This document shows positions 1 to 4,844 of a DNA stretch of 5,607 bases, piece by piece. The notes under the pieces were generated by a model. It searched no databases. It was not told the origin of the DNA and saw nothing but the letters and a program-made list of their open reading frames with translations. The number at the start of each line of letters is the position of its first letter. Within the stretch, counting starts at the first letter, position 1. This stretch comes from CAYVFC01 sp964450715. GTDB taxonomy: Bacteria > Myxococcota_A > Polyangia > Polyangiales > JAFGIB01. Position numbers and translations under genes: made by a program. The stretch is taken from NCBI GenBank assembly GCA_964450715.1, contig CAYVFC010000253.1, positions 1 to 5,607 on the forward strand. Reading direction: 5' to 3'.

Positions 1-97
1 CGTCGAAGATCTTCTCGCAACCGGCTTTGAGCAACGCGTCGTGTTGCAGGTCCAGTCTCTGGTCGTCGGTCGATACCCTGGCGTAGCCGAGCAGCAT
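1..97 (-). CDS. Serine recombinase (resolvase/invertase family), N-terminal part only
   Basis: The minus strand encodes 32 residues from ATG at 97 to the left edge, beginning MLLGYARVSTDDQ and continuing with a LDLQ..AL..AGC..IF pattern. This is the start of the small serine recombinase catalytic domain (Tn3 resolvase, Hin/Pin invertase). Ser9 in the ARVST motif is the expected nucleophile that attacks DNA and forms the covalent 5'-phosphoserine link; Arg7 is the conserved active-site arginine. The start is supported by AAGGAGA (106-112) 8 nt upstream. The rest of the catalytic domain and the DNA-binding helix-turn-helix lie outside the window, so resolvase, invertase or IS607-type transposase cannot be separated. 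The family assignment is firm; whether the gene is complete is unknown. Confidence 0.85.
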   Translation of the reverse strand, partial: MLLGYARVSTDDQRLDLQHDALLKAGCEKIFD

Positions 98-151
98 ATC
101 CCTTGTCTCCTTTTCGTCGCGTGTCGTGAAAAGGGCAGGATAGGCGGGTAT

Positions 152-172
152 TGCGACAGGGATCTGCGACAG
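152..172. repeat. Direct repeat TGCGACAG beside the recombinase gene
   Basis: TGCGACAG occurs at 152-159 and 165-172, 13 bp apart, with a looser copy (GCGCGACAGG) near 235-244. Serine resolvases bind a res site next to their own gene, so the repeats could belong to one, but the dyad subsites of a res site are not evident. The repeat is a direct observation; the role is a guess. Confidence 0.3.
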
Positions 173-380
173 CCGAGGGCGCTGAAGCCCGGGGCCCGGT
201 GGCGGGGTCAGCCGTGTCGCAGAACCGCTCCTTTGCGCGACAGGTCGCCATCTCTGGCCGATGCCCTGGGCGTGTCTCGTCAAACCATCAACGAGCTTCT
301 GAAGGAACGAAGGGCCGTCACTCCCGCAATGGCGTTGCGGCTGTCTCGTTTATTTGGGAACTCCTCGGAGTTCTGGCTAA

Positions 381-575
381 GGAGGCACCGCAAAATAAAC
401 GATCCGGTTGCGGCCGCGTGGGCGGGCGCCCTCGCGGCTTTCGTCCTCGGAAAAATCCTCGAAATAGCGCTCTCGACCGCAGGGAGAGATCTCTGCGGTT
501 TTTCCTCCGGGCGCGCTCGCGATTGCGCTCCGCCGACGCGCCCGGTCTCGTATCGTTCTTTTTTGCGGTGCCTCC
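381..575. mobile_element. 195-bp foldback MITE in the higA remnant
   Basis: The element begins GGAGGCACCGCAAAA (381-395) and ends with its exact reverse complement (561-575). The inverted repeats extend imperfectly to about 24 bp, ending in ACGAT/ATCGT. It is flanked by TAA on both sides (378-380 and 576-578), a 3-bp target duplication. Removing the element and one TAA regenerates an uninterrupted HigA frame. Similarity between the arms continues well inside the termini: the segment around 412-437 pairs with the segment around 517-546, with small mismatches. The centre has its own stem (ACCGCAG 476-482 with CTGCGGT 493-499). The whole element can therefore fold into one long imperfect hairpin. 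It has no transposase and must have moved in trans. A TAA duplication fits some IS5-group transposases, but the parent family is not identified. Confidence 0.85.
476..499. repeat. Central hairpin of the MITE
   Basis: ACCGCAG at 476-482 is the exact reverse complement of CTGCGGT at 493-499, with a 10-nt loop that contains the palindrome AGATCT. It sits at the apex of the larger foldback and is followed by a run of five T (498-503 region), so it could act as a weak terminator on the plus strand. Confidence 0.55.
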
Positions 576-664
576 TAAAGGCGCAGAATGCCAGGGACCT
601 GTGGGAACTGGAGCGGTGCAACCGCAAGGCGCTAGGAAAGATCCGGCGACTCGACGCCGCATGA

Positions 665-1143
665 TCCTCCTCCCGGTAGTGCATACTTGCGATCGGTCGG
701 TATCCTTTGCCGATACGGGATGCGATTTTCAAAGATCTCGAGTGGCGACAGGCCTCGACCTGCAGCGGCTCATCTTCACAGATTACCCGCACATCGCGCA
801 CATCCTTGCCGCCAAATACCCCACGAGCAGTGTCGTCAAGCGAACAAGTCTGGCTAAACGGGTGTTTTTCCACGATGACTTCGTAGTTCGTATCGTCAAA
901 GAACGGACGATCGAATACGAATGTATCGTTCTTCTCGACCGCCAACCTTCTACGCCCCGCGGCGAGCCCGAGACGGAACACATCCCAAGGGGCCGAAAGA
1001 ATACACTTCATGCCTTTTACCGCCGCTACGGGGGTCCGTGTTCTGCGGCCTTCGAACCGGCGGCCCATATTCGGTCCTGCTCGCTTCGTCCCTGACGCAA
1101 AAAGCTCCTGAATCATCCGGTTCTGGTGTTCGGCTGAGTCTAA
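665..1143. other. Unassigned stretch, open on both strands
   Basis: No gene can be assigned here. A plus-strand frame is open to a TGA at 1093-1095, and the opposed minus-strand frame is open from ATG 1167 through this whole stretch. The two frames share second codon positions, so each can look protein-like because of the other. By hand count over 721-1080, G+C is about 60% at the first position, 48% at the second and 62% at the third of the plus frame, and the minus frame is equivalent. In the intact ATPase gene third positions are far richer in G and C. The minus translation contains a plausible acidic/aromatic segment (FDRPFFDDTNYEVIVEKHPF), but I recognise no family and see no ribosome-binding site. 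It may be a decayed or recently acquired gene, or non-coding. Confidence 0.35.
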
Positions 1144-1299
1144 ATACAGGACGGGGTCATACTGCATTGCACCCGGCTGACCCTGCCCGACCTGACCGGG
1201 TCGGGCGAACTCACCGTCACCGCGCACCGCCCTGCCGACATGACCGGGCTCCGGCGCGACCTAGGCGGCGACGACGCGCTGCCGGGGCCCCCGGTATAG
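1144..1299 (+). pseudogene. 3' end of an unidentified GC-rich gene
   Basis: After stops at 1135-1137 and 1141-1143, the plus frame is open to TAG 1297-1299. From about 1162, roughly 40 of 45 codons end in G or C, the codon use expected of a native gene and unlike the preceding 500 bp. The peptide includes LTLPDLTGSGELTVTA and DMTGLRRDLGGDDALPGPPV and has no plausible start codon, so it looks like the carboxy end of a gene whose front was lost. I do not recognise the family. An 8-bp hairpin (GCCCGACC 1185-1192 with GGTCGGGC 1199-1206) lies inside it and is probably incidental to the GC content. Confidence 0.4.
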
Positions 1300-1309
1300 A
1301 CGAGTCGTA

Positions 1310-1350
1310 ACTTGTCTAGTTATGACTAGACAAGTAGTGACTAGACAACT
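1310..1350. promoter_or_regulatory. Operator-like array of three half-sites upstream of the ATPase gene
   Basis: ACTTGTCTAGT (1310-1320) and ACTAGACAAGT (1325-1335) form a perfect 11-bp inverted repeat around a TATG spacer. A third half-site, ACTAGACAACT (1340-1350), repeats the right arm with one mismatch, 15 bp further on. It ends one base before the -35 hexamer at 1352. This AT-rich island in GC-rich DNA, abutting the promoter, is where a dimeric repressor or activator would bind. No regulator gene is adjacent, so the protein that binds is unknown. As RNA the inverted repeat could form a hairpin, but it lies upstream of the predicted transcription start. Confidence 0.65.
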
Positions 1351-1351
1351 C

Positions 1352-1387
1352 TTGACCCGGGACCGGGTAGCGGCTACCCTGAACGGA
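1352..1387 (+). promoter_or_regulatory. Sigma70-type promoter giving a leaderless ATPase mRNA
   Basis: TTGACC (1352-1357) is a five-of-six match to the -35 consensus. The spacer is exactly 17 bp, followed by TACCCT (1375-1380), which keeps the T, A and final T of the -10 consensus. The usual start point, seven bases past the -10 box, is 1387, the A of the ATPase ATG. No Shine-Dalgarno sequence lies between promoter and start codon. The geometry predicts a leaderless message. Confidence 0.6.
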
Positions 1388-2778
1388 TGCGTTTCATCGG
1401 ACGGCAGCGCGAGGTCGATCTGCTGGACGATGCCTTCGCGGCTCGAGAGGCCGCTTTCATACCGATTTACGGGCGCCGCCGCATAGGCAAGAGCGAGCTC
1501 ATCCTGCGCTTCATGCGCAAGGCGCCCGGGCTCTATTTTCTGGGTAAGACGGCGCCCGCGGCCCTGCAACTGCGCGAGCTGATGCGGGAGGCGGCTCGCG
1601 CGCTGGGCGAGCCCCTACTGGCCGAGACCTCGCCCGACGGGTATCGACAGGCGTTCGAGCTCATCACCTCGCGCCTACCCGCGGACCGCAAGTTCGTGCT
1701 CGCTCTCGACGAGTTTCAGTGGATGGCGCAGGCCAGCCCGGAGCTGCCCTCGGTTCTGCAGGAGCTGTGGGACCGCAAGTGGAAGCGTTCCGGGCGCATC
1801 TTGCTCATCCTCTGCGGTTCCTTCATCGGTTTCATGGAACGCGAGGTGCTAGGACGCAACAGCCCGCTCTTCGGCCGCCGCACCGCGCAGGTCAAGCTGG
1901 GGCCGCTCTCCCACCTGGAGGCCGCCGAGTTCCAGCCCGACGCCTCGCTCGCCGACCGCGCGCGTACCTACTTCATTTGCGGCGGGGTCCCGCTCTACCT
2001 GGAGATGTTTCGGCCGGGCAGGTCGATAGAGCAGAACATCGAGCAGGTGATCCTCGACGAGCACTCGCCGCTCTTTCGCGAACCCGACTTCCTGCTGCGC
2101 GAGGAGCTGCGCGAGGTCGACAGCTACTACGCCGTGCTGCTCGCCCTGGCGGGCGGTTCCGCGGTTCACCGGGAGGTGGCTTCGCGCACCCATATCGCCG
2201 AGCGCAGCCTGGGGTACTATCTCAGGCAGCTCGAGGAGCTGGGATACGTCGAAAAGAAGTACCCGTTGACGGAGAAGAAGCCCAGCGCGCGCTCGGTGCG
2301 CTACACCATGTCCGATCCGCTGCTGCGCTTCTGGTTTCGCTTCGTGTTCCCCAACCTCAGCTTTTTGCAGCAGCAGGGCGCATCGCGGACCTACCGCGAG
2401 CTGATCCGCCCGGAGATCGACGGCTACTTCGGCGGGTGTTTCGAACGCCTCTGTCGCGAGGCGCTGCCCTGGATCTACCGTAGCGAGCGCGTCTCCGCCG
2501 CCTATCGCGTCGGCCAGTACTGGGACCGCGACGTGCAGATCGACCTGGTCGGCCTGCGCGACGACGCGGTCACCGACCTGGGTGAGTGCAAGTGGGGCAG
2601 CTACGGCGGCCGTAGAAAACTGCTCGCCGAACTCGAGGCCAAGCTCCGCTCCTACCCGAACGCCCGCGGCGCCACCCTGATCCACCGCGCCTTCGTACGT
2701 ACCCGTCCCCGCGGCGCCGACAACGACCACCCCACCCTGCGCTGGCACGATCTGGACGACCTGTACGCGCGCCCGTAG
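1387..2778 (+). CDS. AAA+ ATPase of the archaeal-ATPase/DUF234 family with C-terminal nuclease-like domain
   Basis: This is a 463-aa cytoplasmic protein, intact and of typical length for COG1672-type ATPases (Pfam ATPase_2 plus DUF234). The N-terminal FIGRQREVDLL is the family's usual opening. Walker A is GRRRIGKS (residues 29-36) and Walker B is FVLALDEFQ (103-111, with D108 and E109). A sensor-1-like strand LLILCGSF is near 139-146, SPLFGRRT (159-166) supplies candidate arginine fingers, and the family motif CGGVPLYL is at 198-205. A winged helix follows at about 245-300. DUF234 starts at YTMSDPLLRFWFRFV (306-320). The C-terminus has a PD-(D/E)XK-like set: E353, D386 in VQIDLVG, and E400-C-K402 in GECKWG. 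The family is widespread on archaeal and bacterial mobile DNA, and its biochemical role is poorly defined. ATP-driven DNA binding or cleavage, possibly in defence or element maintenance, is an inference. It stands alone, with its own promoter and a hairpin after the stop, and its start is likely leaderless. Confidence 0.9.
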   Translation: MRFIGRQREVDLLDDAFAAREAAFIPIYGRRRIGKSELILRFMRKAPGLYFLGKTAPAALQLRELMREAARALGEPLLAETSPDGYRQAFELITSRLPADRKFVLALDEFQWMAQASPELPSVLQELWDRKWKRSGRILLILCGSFIGFMEREVLGRNSPLFGRRTAQVKLGPLSHLEAAEFQPDASLADRARTYFICGGVPLYLEMFRPGRSIEQNIEQVILDEHSPLFREPDFLLREELREVDSYYAVLLALAGGSAVHREVASRTHIAERSLGYYLRQLEELGYVEKKYPLTEKKPSARSVRYTMSDPLLRFWFRFVFPNLSFLQQQGASRTYRELIRPEIDGYFGGCFERLCREALPWIYRSERVSAAYRVGQYWDRDVQIDLVGLRDDAVTDLGECKWGSYGGRRKLLAELEAKLRSYPNARGATLIHRAFVRTRPRGADNDHPTLRWHDLDDLYARP

Positions 2779-2796
2779 ACCTACCCCATTGGCGCT

Positions 2797-2825
2797 CGGA
2801 ACCGGACGCGGTCCGCCCGGTTCCG
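2797..2825 (+). terminator. GC-rich hairpin after the ATPase gene
   Basis: CGGAACCGG (2797-2805) pairs perfectly with CCGGTTCCG (2817-2825) across an 11-nt loop, 18 nt after the ATPase stop codon. There is no U-tract, so it may terminate weakly or simply protect the 3' end of the message. The position suits the end of a single-gene unit. Confidence 0.5.
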
Positions 2826-2828
2826 GTC

Positions 2829-2972
2829 ATGTATCCCGCTCCCACACCGGCCACCGAGCCGGAAGCAGAAGGCCGCACCATTACCGAATTCGCCAAGTGG
2901 GCCGGCGTGGACCGCTGTAAGCGCGGGTCGTCCAGGTACGCCGTCAGTTCGTCGTATTGCTTGATGATGTAA
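2829..2972 (+). pseudogene. Start of a helix-turn-helix gene, cut by an IS66 fragment
   Basis: ATG at 2829 opens a 47-codon frame ending at TAA 2970-2972. The first 30 or so residues (proline/alanine-rich, then RTITEFAKWAGVDR) look like the N-terminal helix-turn-helix of small regulators or excisionase-like proteins that begin with a TITEF..W.GV pattern. From about codon 31 (near 2918) the frame reads antisense through the IS66-type fragment and has no protein character. I read it as a gene broken by that insertion or by a later deletion. No ribosome-binding site is obvious; the initiation region overlaps the tail of the hairpin at 2797-2825. The family call rests on one short motif. Confidence 0.35.
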
Positions 2973-3135
2973 CGGGCTCCAGCACCGAGCTTGCTTTCCT
3001 TCGACCAGCGCGACATGTCCGCCGCCAGCCGCTCTTTCTGCCGGGTGCTGACCGCCGCGCCGCCGAGGCGCCTTCCGGAACTTCGCGAAACTCCGCCGCA
3101 GGTGCTCTGTGCGCCGCCCGACGCTCGGTCCGCAT
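2918..3135 (-). pseudogene. IS66-family transposase remnant
   Basis: The minus strand from 3046 to 2918 encodes a segment with SKLGAGARYIIKQYDELTAY and then LDDPRL. It matches the late part of IS66 TnpC, where a W....KS..GKA.RY.LNQW..L..YLDDGRL pattern precedes the DNN..E motif. The match stops exactly before that motif, so the last catalytic glutamate is lost. Upstream, to about 3135, a different minus frame (ERRAAHRAPAAEFREV) resembles the preceding helical region, which suggests a frameshift near 3050-3060. No inverted ends or target duplication are visible. It is a non-functional scrap of an insertion sequence, useful mainly as a sign of repeated rearrangement here. Confidence 0.55.
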
Positions 3136-3248
3136 CCGGCCTCCTAAGCGTCCGTGACAAAATAACTCGATCAGGTTTCGGAGCGCGACGGCCCCGGATG
3201 CAAGGCTCGACGACGAGGAATATTGGGGATATTTCGAGGAGGAGTGAC

Positions 3249-3575
3249 GCGGCCGACGTCCTTCAGTGTCTTCGTTCCAAGCCTGCCAGCGAGCTGAGCT
3301 TCGAAGTAAGCGGGGTGCCGGTCGAAAACGCCCCGTCCGAGGTGCAACCCGGGGGCAGCAAGTACCAGAGCGGGGATTCATACCTGGGATGCGGCACGTT
3401 TGACATGGCTATCCCCGCGGCGGCTGCCGGCCTGGAGGTCTACTTGTACAACTTCGATACCCCCACAACCGCTCCAGGTTTGGAGTTCCTGGACGCCAAT
3501 CATGGGGCGGAGATCGCCTACGTATTCGATTCCCTGGGCGACGATCTGCCGCCGGAAGTCATCGATCCTTCCTTC
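3249..3575 (+). pseudogene. Type-B carboxylesterase fragment (C-terminal catalytic-His region)
   Basis: The plus frame contains DVLQCLRSKPASEL, which resembles the mid-protein CLR...A.ELL segment of type-B carboxylesterases. After a short unrecognisable stretch it continues with GDSYLGCGTFDMAIPAAAAG, VYLYNF and NHGAEIAYVF. The last is the family's catalytic-histidine motif, with His at 3501-3503. These enzymes (Pfam COesterase) are usually about 500 aa hydrolases that use Ser, Glu/Asp and His. The nucleophile elbow (GESAGG type) and the whole N-terminal half are absent, and the segment between the two recognisable parts is far too short, so there is an internal deletion as well. The esterase signal ends close to 3570, where DNA from the abiEii gene begins on the other strand. 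The frame stays open to 3740 only by reading antisense through that gene. Upstream (3160-3248) I see no gene. Confidence 0.75.
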
Positions 3576-3683
3576 CATGGTGTAGTACTGGAGCAACTCC
3601 TCGAATGGACGGCCCTCTGCCCTCGCGCGATTCAGAAGACGGGCGTGTACCGAGGCCGCCATGTTGGATATCGCTTTGTTCAC
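3573..3683 (-). pseudogene. abiEii: AbiEii nucleotidyltransferase toxin, truncated after about 37 codons
   Basis: Translation starts at GTG 3681-3683, whose last two bases are shared with the abiEi stop codon (GTGA overlap, tight translational coupling). The product begins VNKAISNMAASVHARLLNRA and goes on with ARAEGRPFEELLQYYTME. This is the N-terminus of AbiEii/AbiGii toxins, which normally continue as ERLLYRLS...F.LKGA and then the nucleotidyltransferase motif (GS...D.D). The similarity ends at about 3573 and the frame runs on, antisense to the carboxylesterase fragment, to a stop at 3378-3380. The family is typically 250-320 aa, and every catalytic residue is missing. AbiEii toxins are GTP-binding nucleotidyltransferases in type IV toxin-antitoxin and phage-abortive systems; this copy must be inactive. 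Confidence 0.8.
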
Positions 3684-4285
3684 TGGATAGCCTCGATATA
3701 CGGCAGCATGACGCGCTCGGCGCGACAGAGCCTGGCGTAGCGCAGCAGTTCGGCCGGTTGCACTCTCTTGCGCTTGATGGCCTGGTTCAGGGCCTCGACC
3801 GCGACGTCGATACCCAGCTTGTTGCGGAAGCGGAAGCAATCGACCACGGTCTTGGGGAGGTCGAAGATACGAACCTCGACATGGTCGAGCACGGCGGTCT
3901 CGACGCCCGCGGACAGCGCCGGCCCGGAAAACCAGAACACCCTCAGCGGCGGGTGATCGATCTTGGGGGGCTTGGTCCTTCGCGGCAGCGCGATCTGAAC
4001 CTCGTGCGGGACCTCACTGGTACATTCATGGTAGGCGAGCGCGGAGATCAGACAGACAACGGCTCGGGGTACCCGCGTGACGACTGCTACCAGGTCCGGG
4101 TCTGAAAGACCCGGTAGCGAGGCGAGACGGAAGACCCCCCTGCTGATCTGGTCGACCACGCCTTCGTCCCTCATCCGGTAAAGTGTTCGGGGATGGATCC
4201 CCATGGCCAGAACGTCTCGCGTACGCAGAACACCACCGTGCGTACGAAACGCATCGAGGGCGTCGCTAACCTTATCTCGAGTCAT
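3680..4285 (-). CDS. abiEi: AbiEi family type IV antitoxin / transcriptional regulator
   Basis: This is an intact 201-aa protein of normal family length. The N-terminal winged helix spans about residues 1-55, with VLAMGIHPRTLYRM as the recognition region and GVVDQISRGVFRLA as the wing. The C-terminal domain carries family signatures: VVCLISALAYHECTSEVPHE, VQIALPRR, PPLRVFWFSGPAL, and a final VRIFDLPKTVVDCFRFRNKLG then AVEAL and YARLCR. In characterised AbiE systems AbiEi represses its own promoter through inverted repeats and counters AbiEii without binding it directly. Here it is the first gene of the pair, overlaps abiEii by four bases, and survives although the toxin is destroyed, so it is now an orphan antitoxin. 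Its promoter lacks a Shine-Dalgarno sequence and predicts a leaderless message. AT-richer codon use than the ATPase gene suggests a separate origin. Confidence 0.9.
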   Translation of the reverse strand: MTRDKVSDALDAFRTHGGVLRTRDVLAMGIHPRTLYRMRDEGVVDQISRGVFRLASLPGLSDPDLVAVVTRVPRAVVCLISALAYHECTSEVPHEVQIALPRRTKPPKIDHPPLRVFWFSGPALSAGVETAVLDHVEVRIFDLPKTVVDCFRFRNKLGIDVAVEALNQAIKRKRVQPAELLRYARLCRAERVMLPYIEAIQ

Positions 4286-4320
4286 GGATAAAACGTACGT
4301 TACTTATCGCTTAATGTAAA
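4286..4320 (-). promoter_or_regulatory. abiEi promoter, leaderless geometry
   Basis: Read on the minus strand, TTTACA (plus 4315-4320) serves as -35, a 17-bp spacer follows, then TACGTT (plus 4292-4297) as -10. Six bases separate it from the ATG at 4285, so the expected transcription start is the A of the start codon. No Shine-Dalgarno sequence is present. The -10 box lies inside the palindrome AACGTACGTT (4292-4301), a possible control site. Confidence 0.55.
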
Positions 4321-4331
4321 CCTTTTTATCC
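4286..4331. promoter_or_regulatory. Inverted repeat bracketing the abiEi promoter, candidate AbiEi operator
   Basis: GGATAAAA (4286-4293) and its exact reverse complement TTTTATCC (4324-4331) flank the predicted -35 and -10 boxes. AbiEi proteins are known to autoregulate by binding inverted repeats in their promoter, so these arms, or the inner palindrome at 4292-4301, are the obvious candidates. Assignment is by position and symmetry only. Confidence 0.4.
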
Positions 4332-4372
4332 GTTCGACGGGACTGGTTCGGAGTCAGGAACGCCGGGGACTT

Positions 4373-4496
4373 TAGCCAACTTGTAGCCAAGTGGGCGGAC
4401 AAAGGCAGAAGTTGGCGGACATTGGCGGAATCTGGCCGGCGGAAAAATTTCCATAATTCGGACGACTTCGGACGTCAGCGGACGTTGGCGGAATAT
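4373..4496. repeat. 10-bp-phased short repeats, candidate integrase arm-type sites
   Basis: GGCGGA occurs at 4394-4399, 4414-4419, 4424-4429, 4438-4443 and 4487-4492. The related CGGACG occurs at 4459, 4469 and 4479. Between 4391 and 4430, and again between 4457 and 4496, the DNA can be cut into successive 10-bp units with consensus near NTTGGCGGAC. Upstream, TAGCCAA at 4373-4379 and 4384-4390 carries the same TTGGC core in opposite orientation. Tyrosine recombinases bind short arm sites, often in tandem at about one helical turn (as in the lambda P' arm), beside the crossover core. Here the array ends 12 bp before a tRNA fragment. The repeats are seen directly; the arm-site role is inferred. 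Confidence 0.6.
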
Positions 4497-4508
4497 TGCT
4501 GCCTGCAA

Positions 4509-4550
4509 CTGGCAGTCATGAGGTCGGGGGTTCGAGCCCCCCTGGCTCCG
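4509..4550 (+). tRNA. 3' tRNA fragment (anticodon loop to discriminator), probable attachment site
   Basis: These 42 nt match tRNA positions 32-73 exactly in length. They comprise a 7-nt anticodon loop CTGGCAG, a 3' anticodon strand TCATG, a 5-nt variable loop AGGTC, a T-arm with GGGGG pairing to CCCCC around TTCGAGC, and a 3' acceptor strand TGGCTCC plus G. The 5' half is absent: bases before 4509 do not complement TCATG, and no GGAGCCA acceptor strand lies upstream. The anticodon would be GGC (alanine), although G at the discriminator is unusual for that tRNA and CCA is not encoded. A tRNA 3' piece that begins at the anticodon loop is the classic scar of tyrosine-recombinase integration. 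The orientation places the island to the left and original flanking DNA to the right. Confidence 0.75.
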
Positions 4551-4602
4551 CTAATAATATCAAATACTTACGTTGTTTCGGGGGATGGTCAGAAAGGGTC
4601 GC

Positions 4603-4623
4603 GGGGTACCACCCGGGGTACCA
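4603..4623. repeat. Direct repeat GGGGTACCA, 12-bp spacing
   Basis: GGGGTACCA occurs at 4603-4611 and 4615-4623, about 50 bp to the right of the tRNA fragment. The GGTACC core is palindromic. It could be recombinase arm sites of another element or a regulatory repeat. The remainder of 4551-4844 shows no supported gene; frames that cross it are open only by chance. Confidence 0.35.
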
Positions 4624-4844
4624 TGGCGCAAGACAGAATCGCGAGGTGCCACACGGATAGCGTGGCGCTCGATTTCCAGGGCGGTCGCCGCCTTCCGCGC
4701 TCGAATGAAATCTCCGTACGGCTCGGCCGGCTGAACCACCGGTTGCCCTTTTTGCCTGACCTTTTTCGGGGCGCATGGTAATCGAGCACGCAACTTCCGG
4801 GGGCGATGGCCGATAAGAGGGGAAACGTTCACAGGAAACGGAAT

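Larger units (their letters stand above)
248..664 (+). pseudogene. higA: HigA-type antitoxin remnant, interrupted in frame by a MITE
   Basis: Two blocks in one frame match the HigA/VapI family of Xre-type antitoxins, which bind their own operator and neutralise the RNA-cleaving HigB toxin. Block 1 (248-380) has the helix-turn-helix ADALGVSRQTINELL, then VTPAMALRLSRLFG and the hallmark SSEFWL. Block 2 (579-664) resumes with KAQNARDLWELE and ends at TGA 662-664. Between them lie a 195-bp element and a 3-bp duplication, 198 nt or 66 codons, so the frame stays open. Removing them joins FWL directly to KAQNARDLW and restores a continuous 72-residue segment. The usual N-terminus (HPG..L..EFL) is not recognisable upstream of 248, no start is convincing and no HigB is visible, so the 5' end was probably lost separately. 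Whether any protein is made is unknown; a 66-residue insert after the DNA-binding domain would probably disturb the fold. Confidence 0.8.

Noticed and set aside
1185..1206. Hairpin as a terminator
   Set aside because: It lies within a GC-rich coding remnant with no T-tract and 91 bp before the stop codon.
280..1227. A single 315-aa minus-strand gene
   Set aside because: Its last third is antisense to the HigA remnant and the MITE, and its first part is antisense to the GC-rich 3' fragment. Only the middle could be genuine.
1719..2748. Overlapping long frames on both strands inside the ATPase gene
   Set aside because: They are shadows in high-GC DNA. The ATPase frame has all family motifs and the expected third-position bias.
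3158..3247. Short acidic peptide frame ending DDEEYWGYFEEE
   Set aside because: It is stop-to-stop with no start codon, 29 codons long and unrecognised. It could be the tail of a lost gene but cannot be supported.
2991..3740. A single 249-aa plus-strand gene
   Set aside because: Only the middle is esterase-like. The front is antisense to the IS66 fragment and the end is antisense to abiEii, so it is a chimera of three pieces.
4391..4496. CRISPR array
   Set aside because: Units are about 10 bp with no spacers, far too short for CRISPR repeats.
4478..4550. Complete tRNA gene
   Set aside because: There is no 5' acceptor strand, D-arm or matching 5' anticodon strand upstream; only positions 32-73 are present.
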